From Berberis thunbergii (lineage: Eukaryota; Streptophyta; Magnoliopsida; Ranunculales; Berberidaceae), in NCBI GenBank assembly GCA_003290165.1, contig QNQO01006251.1, positions 1-64,000 on the forward strand: a stretch of DNA of 64,000 nucleotides, given 5' to 3'. Numbering within the stretch: position 1 is the first letter of the stretch; every line of letters starts with the position of its first letter. The position numbers and the translations under genes were made by a program. This document shows positions 21,378 to 33,035 of this stretch, in pieces. Under the pieces are notes generated by a model. That model had not been told where the DNA came from. It made no database searches and was given only the letters and a program-made list of their open reading frames with translations.

Positions 21378-23338
21378 ATGGCATTTGTACCATCTGGAAT
21401 TGGGCCCTCATCATCCCCTCTCATACCTATCTTCACTGGAGAAAAGTATGAGTTTTGGAGTATCAAAATGAAAACCCTGTTCAAGTCACAAGATTTGTGG
21501 TACTTAATTGAAAATGGGTTGCTCAATCTGGTAGATCCTGACCAAGAAGAAGACGAGAGTTTATGAGAAAACAAAAAAAAGGATGCTAAAGCCTTGTTCT
21601 TAATTCAACAAGCAGTACATGAGACAGTCTTTTCTCGCATTGCCTCAGCAAGCACTTCAAATGAGGCGTGGGAGACGTTGAAGAAGGAATTTCAAGGCAC
21701 TTCAAAGGTAATTACTATTAAATTACAAACTCTTCACCCAGAGTTTCAGACGTTATTTATGAAAAATAATGAATTGGTGCAAGAGTATTTATCAAGAGTT
21801 ACTGGAGTTGTGAGTCAAATGAAGGCATATGGTGAAAAAGTTAGTGATGAAATTGTTGTTGCAAAAGTTTTAAGGAGTCTAACTCCTAAGTTTGATCATG
21901 TAGTTGCTGCGATCAAAGAATCAAAAGATTTATCTATATTTTCGTTTGATGAACTAATGGGTTCTTTGCAAGCTCACGAATCAAGAATCAATAAGTCGGT
22001 GGAGAAAAATGAAAAATAGCCTTTCAAGCAAAGGAAGAGCAACTGCTAGAACAAGGAGCACAAAGACGTGGTAGAGGACGAGGAGGTAGAGGCAGAGGTC
22101 GCGCTGGATGGAGGAGTGCAGTGCAATGTTTCAAATGTTAGAAATTTGGCCACATCGCCGATAATTTCTGGTAGAACAGTCATCAAGCTAGCTATGCAAA
22201 GGGGGAAAAGGAAGAAAACATGTTTTTTTATGGCTCATTCAGCAGTCACCGGAAAAGAAGCCAGTGTGTGGTTCGCGGATAGTGGATGCTCTCATCATAT
22301 GACTGGGGATAGGTCAACCTTTAAGGAATTGGATGAGACTAACAAGAAACATATTTGGCTGGGTGATAACAAGCAAATACAAGTAGAAGGCAAAGGTATT
22401 GTTGATGTCCATACTAGTCAAGGTAAAATAAAGCTCATTCAAAATGTTTTGTTTGCTCCTAGTCTGGCACACAATCTGCTTAGTGTTGGTCAATTGATGG
22501 ATAGTGGATTCTCTGTCTTATTTGATAATGGAATGTGTGTTATTACTTGCAAAAAAAATTGGTCAAGTCCTAGCCAATATTCACAAGACAGCAAATAGAA
22601 TGTTTCCACTTGAAATTTCAGATATTAATCATGATCTAGTTGTTAGTCAAAAAAATGATGAAGCATCTAGGCTGTGGCATTTACGTTATGGGCATTTGAA
22701 CATGTCTGGATTAAGACTGCTGCACCAAAATGAGATGGTTGTTGGTATGCCAAAATTAGAGTCAATTGACTGTGTGTGTGAAGGTTGTATGTATAGCAAA
22801 CAACACAGAAGATCTTTTGTTGTGGGAAAGTCTTGGAGAGCCTCTAGTTGTCTTGAGTTCATTCATGCAGACTTGTGTGGTCCTATGCATATAGAATCTC
22901 TTAGTAGAAGTCGATATTTTCTTCTATTTATTGATTATTATAGTCATATGAGTTGGGTATATTTTCTGAAGTTCAAATCTGAAACTTTTTAAAACTTCAT
23001 GAAATTCAAGGCTTTGGTAGAAAATCACAGTGGTAATAGGATAAAGGTTTTTCGTACAGACAGAGGTGGAGAATTTCTATCTCAAGAATTTAATATATTT
23101 TATGAGACTCATGGTATTCGCAGGGAATTAACAGCACCTCACACTTCAGAGAAAAATGGGATTGCTGAGCGGAAGAATCGGATTGTAGTAGAGATGGCCA
23201 GAAGCATGTTGAAGAGTTAGAACCTTCCAAATCAATTTTTGGCTGAGGCAGTAAGTATCGCGGTCTACTTGCTGAATATCTCTCTTACTAGAGCAGTTAT
23301 AGACCAGACACCTTTTGAAGCATGGAAAGGTATGAAGC
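21378..23338 (+). pseudogene. Ty1/copia gag-pol, truncated in integrase
   Basis: Polyprotein of a copia retrotransposon. Gag begins at ATG 21378 (IPIFTGEKYEFWSIKMKTLF), meets a stop at 21563, and goes on with the UBN2-type gag domain to 22018. A glycine/arginine run (22070-22110) precedes a damaged zinc knuckle (CFKC*KFGHIADNFW, last Cys lost). The protease shows WFADSGCSHHMTG (22270). The pre-integrase zinc domain reads RLWHLRYGHLN ... CEGCMYSKQH (22670-22810). The integrase core has FIHADLCGP (first D), a stop at 22990, FRTDRGGEF (second D) and EKNGIAERKN (E). Coding ends at PFEAWKGMK; RT and RNase H are absent. Confidence 0.9.
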
Positions 23339-23364
23339 ATGGAAAGTTCAAAAGAACTATGCAA

Positions 23365-23462
23365 GGACTAACGGATCGTTCCATAAATCGTTCCATAGGA
23401 CGTTCCATGGACCGTTCCAATGAAAGTTCCATGGAACAGTGTATGGACCGTTCCATTCAAAC
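23365..23462. repeat. GGACCGTTCC/GGAACGGTCC palindrome cluster, left
   Basis: CGTTCCAT recurs every 10-12 bases (GATCGTTCCATAAATCGTTC, GGACGTTCCATGGACCGTTC, AAGTTCCATGGAACAG). The words are near-palindromic, so the cluster can fold back on itself and on its counterpart at 25140-25395. Confidence 0.8.
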
Positions 23463-23576
23463 AAGGTCCCTATGGCATATTCGGTACATGTTTGATGTTT
23501 TTTTCATGTATGCTCGAACATGCTCAATACACGGCCATGAGAATTTAATTCTCGCTCGTACTGACATGGTAAAGTA

Positions 23577-24490
23577 GCCTTAATAATGCAAGGATTTCAA
23601 AATTATATGCGAGAATCCAAGGATAGTGACAAGACATGCATGCTCAAGACCATAATTGAATACTCAATGGACATTCGAGCAAGCTATGCTCCATGCACAT
23701 TCGGGCAAACTACCCATGCATTCTCCATTCGCCATAATATGGTAAAATAGCCATAAGAATGCAAGGATTTTGAAAATAGAGTCTCGGGACATGCATGCTC
23801 AGACCTTGCTCGAACCATAATCAGATGCTCCGTGCACATTCGGGCAAACTACTCGTGCATTATTGCTCGTACTCATCCATTCACCATAATATGGCAAAAT
23901 AGCCCTAAAAATGCAAGAGTTTTGAAAATAGACACGGAAATCCAAAGATAGTCACGGGACATGCATGCTCGGACCTTGCTCGTACCATAATCGAATGCTC
24001 CATGCACATTCAAGCAAACTACCCGTGCATTCTTACTCGTACTCATCCATTCATTATAATATGGAAAAATAGCCCTAAGAATGCAAGGATTTTAAAAATA
24101 GACACGGGAATCCAAAGATAGTCACGGAACATGCATGCTCAGACATTGCTCGTACCATAATCGAATGCTCCATGCACATTCAAGCAAACTACCCGTGCAT
24201 TCTTACTCGTACTCATCCACTCACCATAATATGGAAAAATAGCCCTAAGAATGCAAGGATTTTAAAAATAGACACGGGAATCCAAAGATAGTCACGGAAC
24301 ATGCATGCTCAGACATTGCTCGTACCATAATCGGATGCTCCATGCTCATTCAGGCAAACTACCCATGCATTCTTGCTCGTACTCATCCATTCACCATAAT
24401 ATGGAAAAATAGCCCTAAGAATGCAAGGATTTTGAAAATAGACACTGGAATCTAAAGATAGTCACAGGACATGAATGCTCAGACCATAAT
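23577..24490. repeat. Tandem array, 170-bp unit, about five copies
   Basis: The AGCCCTAAGAATGCAAGGAT start recurs at 23577, 23749, 23901, 24071, 24241 and 24411: the first two spacings are 172 and 152, the last three exactly 170. Each unit also carries GACATGCATGCTCAGAC and CATTCTTGCTCGTACTCATC. Later copies are very similar, so amplification was recent relative to the rest of the block. Confidence 0.9.
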
Positions 24491-25125
24491 CGGGTTGTAT
24501 TAAGGATGGTCGATGAAAATATTCAAATGCTGAGAAGTTTCTACTTGACAATGTTTTCCAGGAGATTTAGTATTTTTGTGAATTTTTGTGAGTCTTAGTA
24601 ATAAAATTTTGCTTTATTTTCCCCTATTTTTTGCTTTTTCATATTAAAAAATAATAATAATTAATTTTTTTGTTAATTTAAAATAATTCCTCATCTCATA
24701 AGCTTTCCGAAAAGTATATTATAGAGGTTGAACGGATGCATAACGAGGAAGATATGACCCATTCCTAATGGTCTCAATACTCAATGTTCCCTTTTAAAAT
24801 TTGCTCAAATGCTTAGCATCTATTATATGGGAGAGTTGTTTGTCTGAGGGGGGAATAATGGAATGCAGCTAAGCATGTCAGGCATGTATGCTAGGCATCC
24901 TCAAACACTTGGTGGGGACTATTGCAAGGCCAAAAACATGTGAAATGAGCTAAACATTCGATTAAAATTGTTGAATCAATGTGATTAACCGGCTTGAACA
25001 ACGTTGGGAATGATTGGATACACACTACCCGCCCATGGCCTGTCCACGGCCTGCCCATTGCATGATGGGTCCTATGCCCACAACATACTAACGACATTCC
25101 CATTGCATGCTTAGATGGGTGAGAA
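24491..25125. other. Non-coding part of the repeat-rich insertion
   Basis: AT-rich, then GC-richer sequence with GGCCTGTCCACGGCCTGCCC near 25040. No gene is supported. Confidence 0.4.
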
Positions 25126-25137
25126 GATGGATTGCTG

Positions 25138-25394
25138 GAACCCTTCAAGGACTGATGGAACGTTCCTTGGAATTGTGCCAAGACTGATGGAATGTTTCGT
25201 GAACCGTTCCCAAGACCATTCCCTGGACCGTTCCCTTGAACGTTCACAGGACTGTTCCCAGGACCTTTCCATTGACCGTTCCAAGGAACGTTCAAAGAAG
25301 CTATATATGCAAGGACCGGCGGACCGTTCCATAAACTGTTCCATGGAACTGTGCCAGGACTAACAGACCATTCCAAGGACTGTTCCCAGTCACC
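25138..25394. repeat. GGACCGTTCC/GGAACGGTCC palindrome cluster, right
   Basis: About twenty words of the type GACCGTTCC, GGAACGTTC, GGACTGTTCC occur in a row, related to the left cluster at 23365. Translated frames give Met-Glu-Arg-Ser-rich nonsense repeats on the minus strand, which I do not regard as protein. Confidence 0.8.
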
Positions 25395-25479
25395 AAGCAT
25401 CGAAAGGTATAAAGCCTTTGGTATCTGATTAACCACAGTCACCACTAGCACACAGATGATGTTTGTTAGTTCACATTTT

Positions 25480-27370
25480 TTGTAATCACAATATCCGATT
25501 GACGTTTTGACACTTCATCTATCTCCATTTGCTCCCTGAACTGTGACAAACACATAATTTGAAAGGCAACGCTCTTCTACTTGTACCTGTCTATCAGTTT
25601 TTGTACCCTAGGTATAACCTCTTCAATATCCTACTGGATGCTTTTTGTCTTCCTATCAAAACATTACTCTTCAATGAAGTTAAATATGGCCTTGTCTCTC
25701 AACTTTAGGATCCAATTGTTGAAGCTTTCATTGGTAATATGCTCATAACAGATTCTGGTATCAAATTTTGCTCTACATCAAGTGCTTATATCTTTGTCCA
25801 CCAACTACTTGTAATTTGTTTCATCTACATCCTTAATCTGATTCAGATTGTTGGTCATGTCAACCTCTTGTAAGCCGTTGCAGCCTTCCAAGCTAGCTCC
25901 TATAAGAACTTCCCCTATGCCCAACTTTCTTGAAGTTTTCAACATCTCCAAGCAATAGGAAAGAGTAGCCTTGTAGTTGTCCTCATAACTGCCAGCCACT
26001 TTTACATTAGCTTCTATTTTCCCCACCAACCCGCATGGTATGACATATCCACTGTGTGGTCTTTCCAAGTTTGCTTCCTTGGGCTTTAAGGTGTAACTTT
26101 TGTGTGGTGTGTCTTCATAAAGGCATACTCCATAGCTACAAAGTTTGTATCAACCATTAGGTTCTTCCCATTATCAATCCCTATGCAAGTGTGATTTTCC
26201 TCTGATGTCTTGACACATTGTGTCTGTCCTTGTTCGAAACAATGAAGCACATCCAATAACAGTTATCAAGCTTGGATTAAACTAGAATTCTGTCAGAATC
26301 ATTTCTCACAAACTTGATGATGAACTCGCTCTTGACTGCATACCTCCTCAGCCAATTCCTACACTTAGTCATAGAGTCTCATTCCTTCCCAACATAAATG
26401 GGCCATTCATCGAGATTGGACCTTCATCACTTGTATCCCAATATACATCTTCAGTCTCTTGCAAAAAAGATGCACATTTAGTTGGAGGTGGCATTTGGGC
26501 ATCCTTTTCCTCTTCACTAGAGCAACTATAGTGGAACTCTTCTTCAACTAGAAGCTCATCAAGGGAGGCAAACTCTGATTGAGCACATTGGGTATGTGCT
26601 TCATCACATGCAGGTTGTTCTTCAGCTTTGGTATGTGGTTGTTCACCATGGACCTTTTGTCCATCTTGGGCCTGGGCATGTGGTACTTGATCTTAACAAA
26701 TACATGGACAATATCCTTATCATAAATCTCATCCCTATTCCAAAAATGCATCACATCTTGATCATTTTTTATATCCATCATTATCTCTCTTTCAAGAAAA
26801 TTTATTGGTTTGTTAATGGTCAGACTTTGGTTATACTAGTTTGCTAACTCTTTAAGGATCATCTTGTTCAAGTTGTCACAACTCAAGTAATCCTTATCCA
26901 CCCTTTCAATCAATACAAATAACCCACTATGGTAGACATCAACCTTCCACCACCCAAGGATTGCTGCCCTTGTACCCTACAGTCCACCAAAGTGTACTTT
27001 ATGTTCCAATTTGAAAGTTCAGATCCCCATGTACCATCACTGCAATATAACATTGTGTTACACATAGTAACACATAAAGGAGAAAATGTTTATCAACCGC
27101 ATGCAAATCCCTTAAGCAAACATATGTAAACCCCTTAATCAAACACATTCAAACAAACTATGCACACTACTATTGTATTCTCTCAAACATGCTATAAGCC
27201 TATGCGCACTGTTGTTAGTGATGAATATAAGGAAGTCAGACATGGAAGCCAGCTTATGCATACTAGATTACAAACAACAAGACACAAGCAAGTCAGATAT
27301 GAAAATTTGACACCAATTATTACTATGGAAGTCACACAAGGAATGTGAAAATTTTGATGCATTTACTCAC
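25480..27370 (-). pseudogene. Mutator-like (MULE) transposase, catalytic core deleted
   Basis: Minus strand from 27050 downward: VDVYHSGLFVLIERVDKDYL (N-terminal MuDR region), an acidic linker (EEEFHYSCSSEEEKDAQ), the MuDR zinc-like block (CRNWLRRYAVKSEFIIKFVR, then SKLDNCYWMCFIV), ENHTCIGIDNGKNLMVDTNF, and VKVAGSYEDNYKATLSYCLE (26068-25870). After SLEGCNGLQE the DDE core that should follow is missing. At 25790-25550 the C-terminal side returns (FNNWILKLRDKAI-like, EEVIPRVQKLIDRY). Frameshifts and stops are frequent. The 5' end lies beyond the Tat insertion, at 36472-37330. Family order is clear; function is lost. Confidence 0.7.
27366..27370. repeat. Left target duplication of the second Tat element
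   Basis: CTCAC, repeated exactly at 36472-36476 just outside the other LTR. Confidence 0.9.
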
Positions 27371-28056
27371 TGATGCAGCCGTTTTCCGCTCCCTGCTTTG
27401 ACCTAGTCCTGCTAACCCGCTGACCTGCATAAGTAACGCATGTGAGCCACGAATCATCGTTGTGGTGGCTGATGGCACTCTGATGCTAATGTCAGACAAG
27501 GATTTAAGGAAGGTGTAATGTTGTAAACAGGGAATTTGTAGTGTACCTTAGCTTACCAACTGCATGTCTTATTTATAGTGCAGGATTCCAAGTTATACCA
27601 AGGCATTGTTGGCGTAGTTTAGGAAGAAGATCTTCATGGAGATCCTTCTATAATTAAGAGTCGTATTGTAGGAGGGAAGTTCCATGTTAGTCCTATGCTT
27701 CTAGATACGCAGGAGATAATTCCTTATCTGAGTGTATTTCGTAAGAGAAATTTTTCCTGTGTGATAAGTATTTTGGTGTTTGCTTCCTAATTGGAAGCAT
27801 AGAGCTACTGTAGTTGTCTGTCCGAAGTTGATTGTTGAGATACTTGCCTTAGTAGGGCTTACGGGTATTGAGGACAGTTGTGAGACATATCGGTCTAGCA
27901 AGCTGTAAGAGTTCGAGTCTATCTGGCGGACTGTATTGGGCAGGCTTGGAACCACTTAGCCGGATCAATGATGGGCTGACGCTGGGGCCCATAATTTCTC
28001 GAGATCATCATCACACGTGTATGGCTCAGTGATGTGACCATTTTGGTGTATCATCA
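27371..28056 (-). repeat. 3' LTR of the Tat element
   Basis: 686 bp, TGATGCAGCC...GTATCATCA on the plus strand. Aligns along its length with 35793-36471. It contains CTTATTTATAGTGCAGG near 27570, probably the TATA region read from the other strand. Confidence 0.93.
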
Positions 28057-28070
28057 TCTACTCCCCCCGA
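28057..28070 (-). other. Polypurine tract of the Tat element
   Basis: On the minus strand TCGGGGGGAGTAGA immediately precedes the 3' LTR, as required for plus-strand priming. Confidence 0.85.
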
Positions 28071-28292
28071 GTTAGTGGGGGCGTTTAGTTGGTCCACTGA
28101 CTATTTGAAAAAACAATTGTACCATCGTGATGATTGGACTAGAAGCGTTTGTCTTGAGCAGTGCATGACGTTAATGGATACGCGACTACTCAATAAGGGA
28201 AAGTGTGATTTGCCTTCCGTATAAATATTTGCTGATTCGATAAAAATTTTCTCATTCTTATTTGCACTGTTCTTTCAAGAAATAGTATCACT

Positions 28293-30112
28293 GTGAAGTT
28301 TGATCCGTTCTTTCTACCGATGGTTGATATTATTGAACTTTCTCCCAAGGATCTGTTATCCTTCACTTGCATCAAGTTCTTCGAGGGTAGCATGGTTGAT
28401 GAACCCGAGTTGACCAAGTTTCATAGTCTGTACCGTAATTCGGGATATTTGGAAATCATTCCCGTGTTTGGAGATTTGGCTCCAACTGCACCCCCTCAAA
28501 GGTACATAAGTTTGCACCGAGGCATGTTCAAGTCTTAGCTATTATTTCCAGTGCCAGATGATGTCTGGCATTTTTTCTTAATTTTCGTATGCCTCCCACT
28601 CAAATGGTTATGAGAGGGTTCAAGATTTTGCTTGCGATTCTTTTGAGAACTCATGACGCTGGTCTCCGTTTGACCCTGGTGGTAATCCATCACATGACCA
28701 CTGCTCGATTGGACCCCAGGGGTCTCTGCATATTGAACTGCCTTTCTTGTCAGCGCTTGGTGGCGAGCAGTGCTGAACCTTGGGAAAAGTATTCGTTCTT
28801 GGGTTCAGTGAATTCTACGTACTTCAAGCTTGGGAGTCGTAGAGTGTCCCGATACTTTCAATTTGATCTTGGTGAGTTTCTTAGTTGCCAGCATATTACA
28901 CACACACATATATATTGTGTATCCCTGATGCGGCGCTAGTTCTTATGTTATTCCTTTGTTTCAGGGAAGTTTGTTATTCCGTCTCATAAAGAGGAAGATA
29001 AGCGGATAGAGAGGGAACTCCTCAAGCTCCCTTTGACATCATTTGAGGAGGTCATAATGTCAGGCAATGTTGTACGTAGTGAATTTTTGCGGTGTTCTCA
29101 TGATGTCCGCCACGTCCAGGTTCACCGTCTGAGGGGTTGTCAATCGTCATTCGAGAAAGAGAAGTCTGGCCTTGCCCAATCCATCCAGGCTTGCTGAATT
29201 GGAGGCTAACTTACCTCCTGTCATTGTTCCAAAGAGGAGGCAACCTCTGACCGAGGGACTTCTCCCCTTGGGAAATTGCGGTTTGCACAGGCAGCACCCT
29301 CAGGGGGTCGTAGCTTCCCTCCTGATGCTTCTACTTCCCTTGTTGACTTAGAGAGGGAAGAAGTTGGATCGCGTGCTGATGTTTCATGTCACTATGGTCC
29401 CGAAATGGCCGCTCATGCCCTTGAGCAGTACAGTCCTGTTTCGTTGCACCCCAAAGCCTGCGGAAGAGTTCTTGCTTTGGAGAAGGCATTCGGGGACCTA
29501 CGAATGTCATATTCAGATGCTCTCTACCGGGTGGATTCCTTGAATGGTCAGCTGCAAAGTTATGATATTGTCACGAACCTCGGGGTCGTGGGGGCCACAG
29601 TCTCTATCACCGAAGCGAAATTTGTTGGTATGAGATCTCAACTGAGGGCGGTCAAGTCTGATTTGGCGTCAACTCGTGTTGAACTGAGGTGAACTAGGGC
29701 TGAATTGGGGTACCTGGATGTAGCCATGGACAGATGGTCTTCCAATTTCGAGGCCCAAGAAGCCGAGAAAAGGCGGGCAGAGACGGAATGGGTCATCGAA
29801 TGATAGCAGCTGGAGTCTGCAGTTGACGAGGGGTTTCGCCGCATTCGTGAGGTGGAGCGATTGTTGGTAGAGGAGCGTTTGCACTATGCAGCCCTCGTGG
29901 GTGCGGTTGATTTGGACGTGTCAGTCAGGAGGCCATTGATCTCGTCCGAGGTTATTCAGGGCAGGTTGGAGCTTCTAAAGCTAATCAGAGGAGAGAATCC
30001 TGGTGTCGATCTTGATTTTGCCCGCTACAAGAGATATGCTTTCGGACCAATTAATTTAGAGGGTAGCTCTGGTTCCGCAGAACTAGCTGCTGAGGAGGAT
30101 GCTTGTCCTTAA
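28293..30112 (+). pseudogene. Antisense spliced ORF of Tat element (gypsy-type Transposase_28-like)
   Basis: Encoded opposite to pol, as known for the extra antisense ORFs of Tat elements. Exon 1: ATG 28293 or 28320 (VDIIELSPKDLLSFTCIKFF), a stop at 28536, a frameshift near 28580, then MPPTQMVMRGFKILLAILLR, EPWEKYSFLGSVNSTYFKLG and SRRVSRYFQFDLG. An intron (28872-28964, GTGAGT...TTTCAG) joins DLG to KFVIPSHKEEDKRI in phase. Exon 2 includes a heptad-rich, probably coiled-coil region (29460-29900) and ends ELAAEEDACP at 30112. The first part resembles the 'putative gypsy type transposon' family. Role unknown. Several stops (28536, about 29196, 29691, 29803) make this copy defective. Confidence 0.72.
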
Positions 30113-30239
30113 AATACTTGTAATGTCCTTTCCTGGACAGACAAAACAATTTTTTTTGAATGAAAGTATTGTTTTGCCCCGTATTGTCGAGTTTATTTTA
30201 GATGCTTCATAGATCATAGAATTTTTACTACTGGACGGA
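30113..30239 (+). terminator. 3' end of the antisense ORF
   Basis: Just after the stop come TGTAATGT words and GAATGAAAGTATTG, compatible with a plant polyadenylation region (AATGAA-type signal). No cleavage site can be fixed from sequence. Confidence 0.35.
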
Positions 30240-31430
30240 GCGCCTATCTTTGTCAATCAAAATAAATTGTTGCTTTAGACCGTTGTTGTTGACCTTGTGA
30301 AAGATTAGGGGTTGATCAACAGAAATCATCATCATTAGTCGAGGGTTGACTAGGCTCTCTCGATCATTGTCTGTTGGGACGTAATGACTTCTTGCTGAGT
30401 CATTGTCGTTAGCGAACAAGCACTGACTAGACTCTTACTTCCTCAGTCGTCGTGGTTTGTGTACGGTGGACTAGGCGTTGGGTACCAGAAGCTGAAATCA
30501 TCAGTCACGAACTGACTAAGCTTGCCTAGTAAGTTCGGCGATCATTTTATGTTGGAGAGCAATGATCCCTTGGTGAGTCTTTGTAATGAGCGGATAAGCA
30601 CTGGCTACACTCCCACTTCCACGGCAGTCGTGGTCCACGCATAGCAGAATAGGTGTTGGGCACCAGAAGTTCTCGTTATTAGTCGCGAACCTACTAAGCT
30701 TACCAGGTAAGTTAAACGATCATTATCTGTTGGAGAGCAATGATCCCTTGACGAGTCATCGACATCAGAGGACAAGCGCTGACTAGACTCTCACTTCCTT
30801 GGCCGTTGTGGTCTGCGCATAGTGGACTAGGCGTTGGTCATCAGAAGTCATCGTCATCAGTCGTGAACTGACTAAGCTGACTTGGTAAGTTCGGCGATCA
30901 TTGTCTGTTGGAGAGCAATGATCCCTTGGCGAGTCATCATCATCAGTGGAAAAATGCTGACTAGACACCCACTTCCTCGACCGTCGTGGTTCGAGCATAG
31001 TGGACTAGGCATTAGGCACCAGAAGCCATCGTCATCAAATCGTGACTGACTAAGCTTACCTGGTAAGTTCGGTTGTCTATTGGAGAGCAATGATCCCTTG
31101 GTGAGTCGCAGTCATCAGCGAACAAGCACTAACTAGACTCCCACTTCTTTGGCTATCGTGGTCCACGCATAGTGGATAAGGCGTTGGGCACAAGAAGCCA
31201 TCGTCATCAGTCACGAACTGACTAAGCTTACCTGGTAAGTTCGGCGATCATTGTCTATTGGAGAGCAATGATCCCTTGGCAAGCCATCGTCATCAGAGGA
31301 CAAATGTTGACTAGACTCCCACTTCCTCAACCGCCGTGGTCCGCAAGTAGCTGACTAAGCATTGGGTTGATATTCGATTCTAGCCATAGCCGGGCTGGTC
31401 GAGGGTTGTAACGGAGCGCAGAGGAAGTTG
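30240..31430. repeat. Tandem array in Tat element, 178-bp unit, about six copies
   Basis: GAGAGCAATGATCCCTTG recurs at 30555, 30733, 30911, 31083 and 31261 (spacing 178, 178, 172, 178). Each unit also has CTAGACTCCCACTTCCTC, GTGGACTAGGCGTTGGGCAC and CTGACTAAGCTTACCTGGTA. The first copy is degenerate. It lies between integrase and the antisense ORF, the hypervariable region from which Tat elements seed satellites. Confidence 0.93.
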
Positions 31431-31449
31431 AAAGCAAATATTTTATTGA

Positions 31450-33030
31450 TAATATTTTTTCAGATGCTCTACATTCCATGGTCGTTTAAGCCCTTCGCAG
31501 TCTGCATTTTCTAGCTAGTACGTTTACGACGTGTTGACCTTGGCAACTCTGTAAGGTCCTTTCCAGTTTGGATTTAGCTTTCCCGCACCGACTTTTTTGG
31601 TGTTCTGTTGGGTCTTCCTGAGTACCCAATCTTCCACCTTGAATTCGCATGGCTTTACCTTCTTGTTGTAATATTACACCATTTGTTGTTAATAGGCGGC
31701 TATCTTGGCAGAGACTAGATCCTGCTTTTCGTCGGGGAGATCTAGCCCCACGCGTAAGGATTCATCATTACCGTCTAGTTTGAACTCTTCCGTTCGGAAG
31801 GTTGGCACCTTGAGTTCTATCGGAACAACAGCTTCCGAACCGTATGCTAGGGCGAAAGGTGTCTCTCCGGTAGGGACTTTTTTTGTTGTCCGATATGCCC
31901 AGAGTATTCCAGGTAGCTTTAGAACCCATTTTATTTTGGCCGCGTCAAACTTTCTTTTGTTGGCCTCTAGGATCGTCCGGTTGGTAACCATCGCCTAGCG
32001 AGGAGAAGTGGTGATCAATACTCAAACTTTTGCATATTTTTTTTACTTTGCTACATTCGAACTGAGTTCCGTTGTCGCTGACCATTACTCTAGGGATGCC
32101 AAATCTATAGACAATAATGGCCCATATGAATTTTTTTGATTTGGACCTTCCTGATTTTAGATAGGGGCTCGGCTTTGATCCACTTGGTAAAGTAATCGAC
32201 GACCACAAGAAGGAACTTTTTACCGGCTGATGCTGGGAGCGGTCCGTCGATGTCCATTCCCCATTGCGAGAATGGCCACGGACTAATGATTGGAGTTAGT
32301 GGCTGGGCCAGCATATGTGTGTACGGCGCGAGCCTTTGACATTTGGCGCAATTGCGGACAATATCTTTGGCATCTCGTTGCATGGTCGGCTAATAGTATT
32401 CCAGAATTAAAGCTTTATGGGCGAGGGTTCTCCCGCCCGGATGATTTCCGCATATACCACTGTGGATTTTTCCCAGGACCTGGTTTGCCTTTGAATGTGA
32501 TAGACATTGAAGCAGAGGCGAAGTCATCCAATTTGGTTGCGTTTTCACAGCGCAGACATCTCTATATTCTTCTTCATCGAGGCTTGATTTCTCTTGGTAT
32601 TCAATGAGGCCGCTGGAGATTTTGTTGGAGGCTAAGGCTTCTCTAGCTAGCGTGTCAGGTCTTTTGTTGTTGTCACAGGGGCACTATATGAGTTCGCAGT
32701 TCTTGAACATGCCCATTATGCCAAGTACATTGTCACGGTAGGCTATCATGTGCAGTTGAAATCCCCCTTAACCTGGTTGACCACCAGTCTTGAGTCGTTG
32801 TATGTTGTTAGGCGATCTATATCGATCCCTATTGCTAGTTTTAGGCTGAACAGGAGGCCTTCGTATTTGGCGTCATTGTTTGAAGCGGGGAAACCGAACT
32901 GGAATGCCTTTTCAAGGGTGAAGCCGCTGAGGAGTGAAGCATGATCCCGGCTCCACTTGCCTTCCCAGCCAAAAACCCGTCACACCGCAAAATCCACGCT
33001 TGGACATTCGAATCTGAGGGCTAGTGGTAT
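31450..33030 (-). pseudogene. Tat pol: second RNase H and integrase, decayed
   Basis: From 33030 down: the archaeal-type RNase H (HASLLSGFTLEKAFQFGFPA, SNNDAKYEGLLFSLKLAIG, NDSRLVVNQVKGDF), unique to Tat among plant gypsy elements. Then integrase: zinc domain (CAKCQRLAPYTHM, 32383), core D (WGMDIDGPLPA), second D (VMVSDNGTQFE, 32100), a frameshift just past the core, then WAYRTTKKVPTGETPFALAY and YGSEAVVPIE (31920-31820) and the C-terminal part to about 31500. Stops interrupt the RNase H. The motifs are nearly complete, so the parent was autonomous. Confidence 0.85.
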
Positions 33031-33035
33031 GTCTT

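Larger units (their letters stand above)
23339..25394. mobile_element. Repeat-rich insertion in copia integrase, class unknown
   Basis: The copia frame breaks at GKGMK-type residues (23338). Near 25395 a 21-bp near-copy of the break-point sequence (AAGCATCGAAAGGTATAAAGC, two mismatches from 23318-23338) is followed by a few more copia-like codons (KPLVS). The 2-kb block between holds GTTCCATGGAAC-type palindromes at both ends and a 170-bp tandem array inside. It encodes nothing recognised. The flanking near-repeat could be a long target duplication, as LINEs make, or part of the element. Confidence 0.5.

Noticed and set aside
23577..24490. CRISPR-like regular spacing
   Set aside because: The whole 170-bp unit repeats; there are no short constant repeats with unique spacers, and the context is a plant genome.
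23265..25451. Minus-strand ORFs full of Met-Glu-Arg-Ser and similar repeats
   Set aside because: They are translations of the GGAACGGTCC-type palindromes; the same repeat style appears in several frames on both strands, so it is DNA repetition, not protein.
31705..31998. Plus-strand ORF of 97 codons
   Set aside because: It is the shadow of the well-recognised Tat integrase C-terminal region on the minus strand.
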